Made by a program: the position numbers and the translations under genes. From Alphaproteobacteria bacterium (lineage in GTDB: Bacteria > Pseudomonadota > Alphaproteobacteria > Rs-D84): a stretch of DNA of 5,060 nt. Within the stretch, counting starts at the first letter, position 1. Every line of letters starts with the position of its first letter. Below the pieces are notes generated by a model. It did not search any database and was not told the DNA's origin. It saw nothing but the letters and a program-made list of their open reading frames with translations. Where the stretch lies: positions 1-5,060 of the forward strand of contig JAGCOQ010000107.1 of the NCBI GenBank assembly GCA_017642625.1, written 5' to 3'. Below, one piece after another: positions 1 through 4,723 of this stretch.

Positions 1-1
1 C

Positions 2-1396
2 AATCGGTGGCGGGACGAGATTTGTGAACGATTTGTTGAAGACCGAGAAACGTTTATAGATAAGTTTAAAACGCAGGATGTGGAAGTAGCCAGACACTGG
101 ATACCATGCAGCCATGTTATAGACACTGATTGGTGTGATGATTACTACTATATGCAATATAGATATTGTTATGAAAACAAATGTCGTTTCTATAGGGGGT
201 GGGATGTTAAAAAGGAGAAACATGATGGCCCAACGGCAATGAAGTTTTTTGCAAATGCATTTGGTGATGCGGTGACCAATTTGGTCGCGACTCGTCATTT
301 TGTCTATGCCAACAAGGATTTATTGCCAGATGTTAGTGATGTAAATTTCATCAAAGCATTCAATCATTTTTGTTGGTATGCATCCAGTCGGTATCGCAAA
401 AGATGGGGAATGTATTTTTCAAAAAATAACGAAGTTAAATTTTGGAATCATTATATCAATTATTATGACCATACTGATGAATTTAAAAAAGCGGAAGAAT
501 GCATACAGGGTGCGATAAAAACAATAGAAGATTGGATAAACAATCCAAATGTATTTTCGTATGTGTATAGCGGTGGACAGTATACCACTGAAATTGATAA
601 AAAGGTGGTCGTTCCCGAGAAAAAAGATGATGAAGAACCAGTTGAAGAACCAGAAGACCTTAAAACTCGTGTGGCAAAATTAAAAGAAGAACTTTTAAAC
701 AAACGCATGCATATGGTCGAAAATCCGGCAATCTTGGTTGAATCCCCGGGAAAAAACATGCAAATCATCTATGTTGATGATACTTCTTGGACTGATGGTA
801 ATGGAAGGGACGATTGGTGGATAACAGATTCTTTTGTTATCGCAGAATATATCAAATCAGGTATGAAACAGAAGATCTCTTATGGGTTCAAATGTGATGA
901 TGAAACACACAGATACCCAAGAACGGAAGGTTTGGCAAATGGATTGCTCTCTACACTAGAGATTTTACAAAGATTACAAACCAGAACAAAGTTAAAATGG
1001 GCACCATCAAAATTGTTCGAAAAAGAACAGGGAAAAGATAGTGCGATAAATGTTCTGCATGTTAATGAAAACTATAACGGTGTGACAATATTAGATCCAA
1101 AAAATATCAAGGAACCAATTGCATGTGACCATTATGAAGTACGTAAGATTGATATGGGTGGTTATTGGTCAGGACAACCATCAGTGATTCTGTTGTATGC
1201 TGGAATGAACAAGGTGTCCAGCATTATACATTGTGATGAACCAGAACAAATAATATCGCATATTGTCAGTCGAAACAAAATAATACAAATGTTGGCCAGC
1301 AGAAATGCCTATAAAGCCTTGAAGCAATATAATACAGTAAAAAAACAAATTCAAAAATGGGTGGCGCAATCTGCCGAAGATGATATGCCATTCTAG
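2..1396 (+). CDS. Large hypothetical protein, 5'-partial, with acidic linker and SSB-like C-terminal tip
   Basis: I do not recognise this family. The frame is open from base 2 to the TAG at 1394-1396 (464 visible residues), so the gene continues beyond the left edge; the GTG at 80 is only an internal codon with no Shine-Dalgarno before it. Three parts can be seen. About 200 residues are aromatic and Cys-rich (YYYMQYRYCYENKCRFYRGW near bases 140-202). A charged linker follows (PEKKDDEEPVEEPED, about 614-658), leading into a short coiled-coil-like helix. A C-terminal region of about 230 residues opens with a predicted beta strand (MQIIYVDDTSW). The last residues, AEDDMPF, resemble the acidic tip of bacterial single-stranded DNA-binding protein (DDDIPF type). 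No signal peptide or membrane segment is visible, so it is probably cytoplasmic. It is the first visible gene of a tight run with the next two. That it is coding is nearly certain; function is unknown. Confidence 0.85.
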   Translation, partial: NRWRDEICERFVEDRETFIDKFKTQDVEVARHWIPCSHVIDTDWCDDYYYMQYRYCYENKCRFYRGWDVKKEKHDGPTAMKFFANAFGDAVTNLVATRHFVYANKDLLPDVSDVNFIKAFNHFCWYASSRYRKRWGMYFSKNNEVKFWNHYINYYDHTDEFKKAEECIQGAIKTIEDWINNPNVFSYVYSGGQYTTEIDKKVVVPEKKDDEEPVEEPEDLKTRVAKLKEELLNKRMHMVENPAILVESPGKNMQIIYVDDTSWTDGNGRDDWWITDSFVIAEYIKSGMKQKISYGFKCDDETHRYPRTEGLANGLLSTLEILQRLQTRTKLKWAPSKLFEKEQGKDSAINVLHVNENYNGVTILDPKNIKEPIACDHYEVRKIDMGGYWSGQPSVILLYAGMNKVSSIIHCDEPEQIISHIVSRNKIIQMLASRNAYKALKQYNTVKKQIQKWVAQSAEDDMPF

Positions 1397-1403
1397 AACA
1401 GAT

Positions 1404-1409
1404 AAAGAG
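1404..1409 (+). promoter_or_regulatory. Ribosome binding site deciding the start of the 102-residue gene
   Basis: AAAGAG lies 8 bases before the ATG at 1418. The alternative in-frame GTG at 1409 would overlap this site and has nothing suitable upstream, so the ATG is preferred, which shortens the protein by three residues. Confidence 0.5.
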
Positions 1410-1417
1410 TGAAAATA

Positions 1418-1726
1418 ATGAAAACAATTAAACCAGATTTAACATTAAGTATGGATGACAAGATATATTTGGCGGTGTCAAAAAGCGAAACAGACAAGTT
1501 GATGTTTGTTTATACGTTGGCGTGCCTTAAAGATAACGAAAAATCGACAAATGTAAATATGTTGCCAACGCGTGAAATTCATGCGTTCCGCGATAAAGAA
1601 GCCGGAAAATTGTATTATGAAACGATTGAACAAATTATTGACTTTAATACAAAGGACGAAGGTCACGCTGTATTCTTGGAAACAAACAGCGATTTGATAG
1701 AACGCTTTTCGGCAAACAGCAGATAA
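1418..1726 (+). CDS. Small hypothetical soluble protein (102 aa)
   Basis: I do not recognise this family. The protein starts MKTIKPDLTLSMDDKIYLAV and has mixed alpha/beta character: a strand-like segment (KIYLAVSK), a hydrophobic helix (LMFVYTLACL), then charged stretches ending in IERFSANSR. It has one Cys, no CxxC pair, no signal peptide and no membrane segment. It begins 21 bases after the stop of the large upstream gene and ends 19 bases before the next start, with no terminator or promoter between, so the three are almost certainly one transcript. A longer GTG start at 1409 is possible but disfavoured by the position of the Shine-Dalgarno. The tight spacing suggests it works with the upstream protein, perhaps as a partner or accessory subunit; that is inference only. 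Confidence 0.75.
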   Translation: MKTIKPDLTLSMDDKIYLAVSKSETDKLMFVYTLACLKDNEKSTNVNMLPTREIHAFRDKEAGKLYYETIEQIIDFNTKDEGHAVFLETNSDLIERFSANSR

Positions 1727-1745
1727 AAAACAAAAGGAAGGAAAA

Positions 1746-2048
1746 ATGAAAAGAGAACCCGTTGAGAAAAAGCCTGTAAAGAAAGTGATTTCTTATCATA
1801 TGCTTCCATATGGGCAAAGGTATAAAGTGTTTATCACATACATAATATACACAGGGCACGCAATCGACGATATAAAGAAAAAGTATGAAGAAGATTTTGT
1901 TTGTAATGCAGAAAGAGTCGCCATTTTACGGGAAAAGTATGACAACTCGATGGCCTTTGTAGAAAAAAGGTTAAAGGTAGAGTTCCGCCAAATTGGTGCA
2001 AACGAATTTGTGACAAAAACAGAGATTGCAAAACTGTGGCAACGATAA
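1746..2048 (+). CDS. Small basic hypothetical protein (100 aa)
   Basis: I do not recognise this family. The start ATG is preceded by a strong Shine-Dalgarno, AAGGAAGG at 1734-1741, with 4 bases between. The N-terminus is Lys/Arg-rich (MKREPVEKKPVKKV), followed by an aromatic stretch (YGQRYKVFITYIIYTGHAID). A charged helix comes next (KKKYEEDF, then AERVAILREKYDNSMAFVEKRLKVEF). The tail, VTKTEIAKLWQR, could be the start of a helix-turn-helix-like helix, but there is too little to call a DNA-binding fold. There is no signal peptide; the Ile/Tyr segment is too short and polar for a membrane helix. A nucleic-acid-binding role would fit the basic charge but is a guess. It is the last of three closely spaced genes; a 60-base gap follows. 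Confidence 0.72.
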   Translation: MKREPVEKKPVKKVISYHMLPYGQRYKVFITYIIYTGHAIDDIKKKYEEDFVCNAERVAILREKYDNSMAFVEKRLKVEFRQIGANEFVTKTEIAKLWQR

Positions 2049-2057
2049 GTTTAGTTG

Positions 2058-2086
2058 TTGCAATAATTTTCAAAAATCGCTAGTCT
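2058..2086 (+). promoter_or_regulatory. Weak candidate promoter before the membrane protein gene
   Basis: TTGCAA at 2058-2063 and TAGTCT at 2081-2086 are separated by 17 bases, with a start point expected near 2093. The -10 matches only three of six consensus bases (TA and the final T). It sits in the only sizeable gap of the left cluster (2049-2108). The gene could equally be read from upstream, since no terminator intervenes. Confidence 0.25.
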
Positions 2087-2108
2087 TGCAAATATAAAGG
2101 GGGACAAG

Positions 2109-3086
2109 ATGGCGAAAAAGAAACAAGAAGTAGAAGTCATTGACATGGGCGGTGCAAAAACCGTTGCCAAAAAGAAATCCTTTGTGACGCGGGTGCGGGT
2201 TATATTCGCAATATTCTCTATCATATGGATTGCTTTTGCGTTGTGGTATCCGTTATACATACGGGATAAATATGCCACTTCACTTAAACAATCGACGGTT
2301 GTTGCGATATTCTATGACATGCAACAGAATATTGCCAAACAATACGAAAAGATGTTGCAGGGGATTAAGAAACAAATAAATCTTGAAAAACCAATTGGTC
2401 AGGTTATTGACAAGGTGAAAATGGCAGAGGGCGCGGTGAATAAAGTGACCGACACCACAGCCAAGGCGACCGAAGCAACCAACAAAGCCAAAGATACAAC
2501 ATCGGGTGTCAAGGCGTTAAGTGGTATTGCCAACAGGTTCGGAATCAATACATCTGGCGTTGATAAAGCGGTGGACAGTGTTGATAACACAATTGGCAAA
2601 GCCGATAAAGCCATTGCCAAGGTTGATGATACCGCCGCGTTGGTGAATCAAAAATTGACCAGTGTTGAAAATGAATTGACCAAGGTTGCCAAGACCGAAG
2701 TTGATAAAGTTATCGACGAAGCGATAAAGAACAATGTTGATCCGGCTGTGGCAATGTTGCTGACGAAATATGATGTAAAGCACGTGTATCCATGGGAACC
2801 ATCAACATGGCCAACCGCGCGCAAGATTTATGCGGATTTGGTGGCATCTGACATTGATTTCGTGCAAACGATTATCAAGACGGTGAATAAGTATTTCAGT
2901 TATGTCATGTGTATATATCTGATTGCCATGTGGGGCATTGGACTTTACATCTGGCTGACTGTGCGTAAATATGTCATGGGCCTTATTGCGCCGTTTATCG
3001 TATGCCCGCGTTGTGGTCATACCTTTGCGGACAAGCGCACAGCAATAAGTTTCTTGAAACTGCTGCAGCCATGGAAATGGATATAA
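2109..3086 (+). CDS. Two-pass inner-membrane protein with long helical periplasmic loop and C-terminal CxxC knuckle (325 aa)
   Basis: I do not recognise a named family. AAAGGGGG at 2096-2103 is a good Shine-Dalgarno 5 bases before the ATG. Order of parts: a Lys-rich cytoplasmic N-terminus (1-28); a membrane segment at about 29-51 (VIFAIFSIIWIAFALWYPLY); a long Ala/Lys/Thr/Asp-rich helical region (about 95-205) with irregular repeats such as KATEATNKAKDTT and KADKAIAKVDDTA, like LEA or apolipoprotein amphipathic helices; a conserved-looking WEPSTWP motif (229-235); a second membrane segment (about 263-284); a shorter hydrophobic stretch (288-298); and CPRCGHTF (299-306), half a zinc ribbon with no second Cys pair. 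Positive charges before the first and after the second membrane segment put both ends in the cytoplasm and about 210 residues in the periplasm. The metal knuckle would need a partner or dimer. A strong terminator follows 14 bases after the stop. Confidence 0.85.
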   Translation: MAKKKQEVEVIDMGGAKTVAKKKSFVTRVRVIFAIFSIIWIAFALWYPLYIRDKYATSLKQSTVVAIFYDMQQNIAKQYEKMLQGIKKQINLEKPIGQVIDKVKMAEGAVNKVTDTTAKATEATNKAKDTTSGVKALSGIANRFGINTSGVDKAVDSVDNTIGKADKAIAKVDDTAALVNQKLTSVENELTKVAKTEVDKVIDEAIKNNVDPAVAMLLTKYDVKHVYPWEPSTWPTARKIYADLVASDIDFVQTIIKTVNKYFSYVMCIYLIAMWGIGLYIWLTVRKYVMGLIAPFIVCPRCGHTFADKRTAISFLKLLQPWKWI

Positions 3087-3100
3087 TATCCAAGTTATAT

Positions 3101-3127
3101 GAACCGCCGGCTTGGCGGTTCTTTTTT
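3101..3127 (+). terminator. Strong intrinsic terminator closing the left gene cluster
   Basis: GAACCGCC at 3101-3108 pairs perfectly with GGCGGTTC at 3114-3121 around a 5-base loop, followed by six T. It begins 14 bases after the stop of the membrane protein gene and separates it from the tRNA. Confidence 0.92.
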
Positions 3128-3138
3128 GCAAAAAATAC

Positions 3139-3167
3139 TTGCAAAGTCAAAAAACTTATGTCAAAAT
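3139..3167 (+). promoter_or_regulatory. Candidate tRNA promoter
   Basis: TTGCAA at 3139-3144 as -35 and CAAAAT at 3162-3167 as -10 are 17 bases apart; each matches four of six consensus bases. Initiation near 3174 would leave a 5' leader of only about five bases before the mature tRNA. The upstream terminator makes a separate tRNA promoter necessary. Confidence 0.5.
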
Positions 3168-3178
3168 ACCCCCACAGT

Positions 3179-3255
3179 GCGAGCGTAGCTCAGTTGGCTA
3201 GAGCGCAACCTTGCCAAGGTTGAGGTCGAGGGTTCGAGCCCCTTTGCTCGCACCA
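3179..3255 (+). tRNA. tRNA-Gly (anticodon GCC), CCA encoded
   Basis: A complete cloverleaf can be folded. The acceptor stem is GCGAGCG (3179-3185) with TGCTCGC (3245-3251), ending in a G-T wobble. The D-stem is GCTC/GAGC (3188-3191 and 3201-3204). The anticodon stem is CAACC/GGTTG (3206-3210 and 3218-3222), with loop TTGCCAA and anticodon GCC at 3213-3215. The T-stem is GAGGG/CCCTT with loop TTCGAGC. The CCA end is encoded at 3253-3255. GCC reads the GGC and GGU glycine codons. The G1-C72, C2-G71 and G3-C70 acceptor pairs expected for glycine are present, but the discriminator base at 3252 is A, whereas typical bacterial tRNA-Gly such as that of E. coli carries U there. It has its own likely promoter and terminator, so is probably a single-gene transcript. 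Confidence 0.95.
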
Positions 3256-3290
3256 AAAATTTTAAAAACCATCCGAGAGGGTGGTTTTTT
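3242..3290 (+). repeat. tRNA 3' end plus terminator, first copy of a tandem duplication
   Basis: This 49-base stretch covers the last 14 bases of the tRNA (CTTTGCTCGCACCA) and its terminator. It aligns without gaps to 3346-3394, 104 bases downstream, with about 40 of 49 identical: 14/14 over the tRNA end, 14/19 over the linker and left stem arm, and 12/16 over the loop, right arm and T-run. Confidence 0.85.
3264..3290 (+). terminator. Intrinsic terminator of the tRNA transcript
   Basis: CCATCC (3269-3274) pairs with GGGTGG (3279-3284), one T-G wobble, around a GAGA loop of GNRA type. Flanking A-run and T-run (3264-3268 with 3285-3289) extend the stem. It begins 9 bases after the tRNA CCA. 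Confidence 0.88.
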
Positions 3291-3300
3291 GATTTTTACG

Positions 3301-3359
3301 GCAAAGGGGCGAGTTGCGAGGCGAGGCGGTTTAACCGCCGAAGTACTTTGCTCGCACCA
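3301..3359 (+). other. tRNA-derived remnant or small structured element with palindrome
   Basis: This GC-rich stretch lies between two homologous terminators and ends in the same CTTTGCTCGCACCA as the tRNA. GCGAG at 3309-3313 can pair with CTCGC at 3351-3355, a five-base remnant of the tRNA-Gly acceptor stem with ACCA hanging off. Inside is a perfect palindrome, GGCGGTTTAACCGCC at 3325-3339. Alternatively GCAAAG at 3301-3306 pairs with CTTTGC at 3346-3351; the two pairings exclude each other or form a pseudoknot. At about 50 bases from GCGAG to ACCA it is too short for a working tRNA, and no anticodon arm or D arm is seen. It may be a collapsed second tRNA copy, a palindromic element inserted in one, or a small RNA end. 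Confidence 0.55.
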
Positions 3360-3394
3360 GATATTTTAAAAGACACCCGTTAGGGTGTTTTTTA
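3346..3394 (+). repeat. tRNA 3' end plus terminator, second copy
   Basis: This is the partner of 3242-3290. The first 14 bases are identical to the tRNA 3' end including CCA; the following terminator has the same layout and length but a diverged stem (ACACCC/GGGTGT in place of CCATCC/GGGTGG). Both stem arms have changed while pairing is kept, consistent with selection for termination. Confidence 0.85.
3371..3393 (+). terminator. Second intrinsic terminator of the tRNA region
   Basis: ACACCC (3373-3378) pairs with GGGTGT (3383-3388) around loop GTTA, with a T-run through 3393. It shields guaC, whose promoter starts a few bases later, from tRNA read-through. Confidence 0.88.
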
Positions 3395-3395
3395 T

Positions 3396-3425
3396 TTGTA
3401 AAGTGTCGTTTTTTGTGTCTATAAT
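3396..3425 (+). promoter_or_regulatory. Promoter of guaC
   Basis: TTGTAA at 3396-3401 (four of six) and a perfect TATAAT at 3420-3425 are separated by 18 bases. Transcription should begin near 3432, giving a 5' leader of under 20 bases, too short for a purine riboswitch. Confidence 0.72.
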
Positions 3426-3435
3426 CCATCTCGTG

Positions 3436-3443
3436 AAAAGGAG
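3436..3443 (+). promoter_or_regulatory. Ribosome binding site fixing the GTG start of guaC
   Basis: AAAAGGAG ends 6 bases before the GTG at 3450. An ATG at 3446 lies only two bases after the site, is in another frame and reaches a stop after 24 codons, so it is a decoy and GTG is the start. Confidence 0.8.
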
Positions 3444-3449
3444 TTATGT

Positions 3450-4559
3450 GTGACACAAATACTGTCGGAACCTTATTTGGATTATTCGGATATTTTAATC
3501 AGACCCAAAATGGGAACTAATCTTAATTCCCGCAAAGAAGTCATTTTGGAACGCACTTTTAAATTCAAGCATGGTCAGATTAGAAACGGTTTGGGCGTTT
3601 TTAACGCCAATATGGCTACGGTCGGGAACTTTGTTATTGCCAAGAAATTGTTGGCGCGCGGTATGTTTGCAACAATTCATAAACATTACACGATTGATGA
3701 AATAGGGCAATTTATGCTGTCTGCCCGCGGGGAAAATGTGCCACTGGACAATTTGTTCATTACAATCGGGCTGAAAAACATAGATGATGAAATAAAAAAA
3801 CTGAAAGATTTAGAATCTAAATACCAATGGACATCACCGCGTAATATCTGTATTGATGCACCGAATTTTTATATACCAAAGGCACTTGATATTTTGGCGC
3901 GCGTGCGGCATGAGTTTCCCGATGCGGTAATTATGGCGGGAAATATCGCCAGTGGTGACGTGTGCCTTAAATTGCTGGATTACGCAGATATTATCAAGTG
4001 CGGTATCGGCAGTGGTTCCGCATGTTTAACACGAAAGCAAACGGGGTGCGGAACCCCCATGGTTTCATTGATTGTGGAATGTGCCGATATTGCGCATTCT
4101 GTAGGTGGTCATATCTGTGCAGACGGCGGAATCGTTGATGTTGGTGATATTTGCAAAGCACTGTGCTTAAACTCTGATATGGTTATGATTGGTGGTATGT
4201 TTGCCGGCACAGACGAAGCCGAAGGCGAAGTGATAGAAAAGCATTTCGAGACCAACGAAATCGTTGATGGTAAACATGTAATTCAGACAAAGTATTTCAA
4301 GCAATACTATGGCATGTCGTCTGAATACGCGAACAATAAATTTGCGGGTGGCATGGGCAACTATAAAACGTCCGAGGGGCGCGAATTGCTTATACCATAC
4401 ACCGGTTCATTGGACAAGATTTTGCAGGATATTTCCGGTGGAATCGCGTCTTGTTGTACATATATCGGCGCGACGTCGGTAAAGCACTTATCCAAATGCG
4501 CGACAATTATTCGTGTGAATAATCAACTGAATAAAGTGTTTGAAAAATATTCTGTATAA
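3450..4559 (+). CDS. guaC: GMP reductase
   Basis: GMP reductase converts GMP to IMP and ammonia with NADPH, in cytoplasmic purine salvage. The 369 residues match the E. coli-type enzyme (347 aa) along the whole length and have no CBS domains, unlike IMP dehydrogenase. Visible motifs: SDILIRPK (13-20); HKHY (77-80) with the active-site Lys; CID (134-136); MAGN (162-165); the catalytic loop GIGSGSACLTR (185-195) with Cys192 and Thr194; DGG (225-227); IGGMFAG (247-253); YYGMSSE (286-292) with the catalytic Glu292; and the C-terminal CTYIGA (336-341) and IIRV (353-356). Oddities: ANMDTVG of the family reads ANMATVG (53-59); the DVANGY motif reads DAPNFY (136-141); the loop has Ser for the usual Pro at 188; and about 14 extra residues precede YYGMSSE. 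Twelve Cys are present. It stands alone between its own promoter and terminator. The key catalytic residues are kept, so activity is likely. Confidence 0.92.
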   Translation: MTQILSEPYLDYSDILIRPKMGTNLNSRKEVILERTFKFKHGQIRNGLGVFNANMATVGNFVIAKKLLARGMFATIHKHYTIDEIGQFMLSARGENVPLDNLFITIGLKNIDDEIKKLKDLESKYQWTSPRNICIDAPNFYIPKALDILARVRHEFPDAVIMAGNIASGDVCLKLLDYADIIKCGIGSGSACLTRKQTGCGTPMVSLIVECADIAHSVGGHICADGGIVDVGDICKALCLNSDMVMIGGMFAGTDEAEGEVIEKHFETNEIVDGKHVIQTKYFKQYYGMSSEYANNKFAGGMGNYKTSEGRELLIPYTGSLDKILQDISGGIASCCTYIGATSVKHLSKCATIIRVNNQLNKVFEKYSV

Positions 4560-4560
4560 C

Positions 4561-4583
4561 AACACCCGTTTGGGGGTTTTTTT
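4561..4583 (+). terminator. Terminator of guaC
   Basis: AACACCC (4561-4567) pairs with GGGGGTT (4572-4578) with one A-G mismatch, loop GTTT, then a T-run to 4583. It starts one base after the guaC stop. It resembles the hairpin at 3371-3393 but with an imperfect stem. Confidence 0.8.
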
Positions 4584-4604
4584 ATTCTTTTTTATCAAAA
4601 GGGC

Positions 4605-4634
4605 TTGTGTTGTTCCCCTGTTTTTTTGTATAAT
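4605..4634 (+). promoter_or_regulatory. Promoter of the leader ORF and secreted protein
   Basis: TTGTGT at 4605-4610 and a perfect TATAAT at 4629-4634 are 18 bases apart, the same spacing as the guaC promoter. Transcription should begin near 4641, leaving about 17 bases before the leader ATG. Confidence 0.68.
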
Positions 4635-4646
4635 TATTGTCATAAC

Positions 4647-4654
4647 AAGGGAGG
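4647..4654 (+). promoter_or_regulatory. Strong ribosome binding site in front of the leader ORF
   Basis: AAGGGAGG lies 3 bases before the ATG at 4658 and is the best Shine-Dalgarno in this region. Neither in-frame start of the secreted protein (4690, 4723) has a comparable site; 4723 has only GGAA at 4716-4719. Confidence 0.7.
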
Positions 4655-4657
4655 AAA

Positions 4658-4723
4658 ATGCTAAAACGCACATCCGGTTTATATTATGGATGCGGCGGTT
4701 TTTGGCGTATTACACGGAAATAA
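4658..4723 (+). CDS. Short leader ORF (21 aa) overlapping the secreted protein start
   Basis: The ORF runs from ATG 4658 to TAA 4721-4723 and would encode a 21-residue basic peptide (begins MLKRTSG, ends WRITRK). It has the strong promoter and Shine-Dalgarno of the unit, while its stop codon shares the A of the next ATG (TAATG). This arrangement is classic for termination-reinitiation, in which ribosomes finishing the leader start the downstream gene. No run of a single amino acid codon and no terminator hairpin is seen, so attenuation of the amino-acid-biosynthesis type is unlikely. The peptide itself may have no function. Alternatively a sequencing or natural frameshift joins it to the secreted frame, but that would place charged residues before a normal-looking signal peptide. 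Confidence 0.5.
   Translation: MLKRTSGLYYGCGGFWRITRK

Noticed and set aside
80..82. GTG at 80 as the start of the first gene
   Set aside because: The same frame is open to base 2 with plausible coding sequence, and no Shine-Dalgarno precedes the GTG; the gene is cut by the window edge.
463..768. Minus-strand open frames opposite the large gene, the small genes, guaC and the membrane gene
   Set aside because: They are opposite well-supported genes, lack ribosome binding sites and have low-complexity compositions typical of reverse reading.
2058..3144. TTGCAA (2058, 2086, 3126, 3139) as a regulatory operator
   Set aside because: The hexamer is a self-complementary, AT-rich word that also appears in coding regions; spacings are inconsistent.
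3002..3223. Open frame of 73 codons running over the membrane gene end, terminator and tRNA
   Set aside because: It overlaps a clear CDS in another frame, a terminator and the tRNA, and has no ribosome binding site.
3242..3359. Attachment sites bounding an integrated element
   Set aside because: The 14-base direct repeat at a tRNA 3' end is att-like, but the interval is only about 90 bases with no integrase or cargo; at most a relic.
3426..3449. Purine riboswitch in front of guaC
   Set aside because: The leader between the likely transcription start and the GTG is under 20 bases, with no room for an aptamer.
3446..3520. ATG at 3446 as the guaC start
   Set aside because: It is out of frame with the GMP reductase and stops after 24 codons; it lies too close to the Shine-Dalgarno.
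3450..4559. IMP dehydrogenase (guaB)
   Set aside because: There are no CBS domains, and the HKHY, YYGMSSE and C-terminal CTYIGA...IIRV motifs follow GMP reductase.
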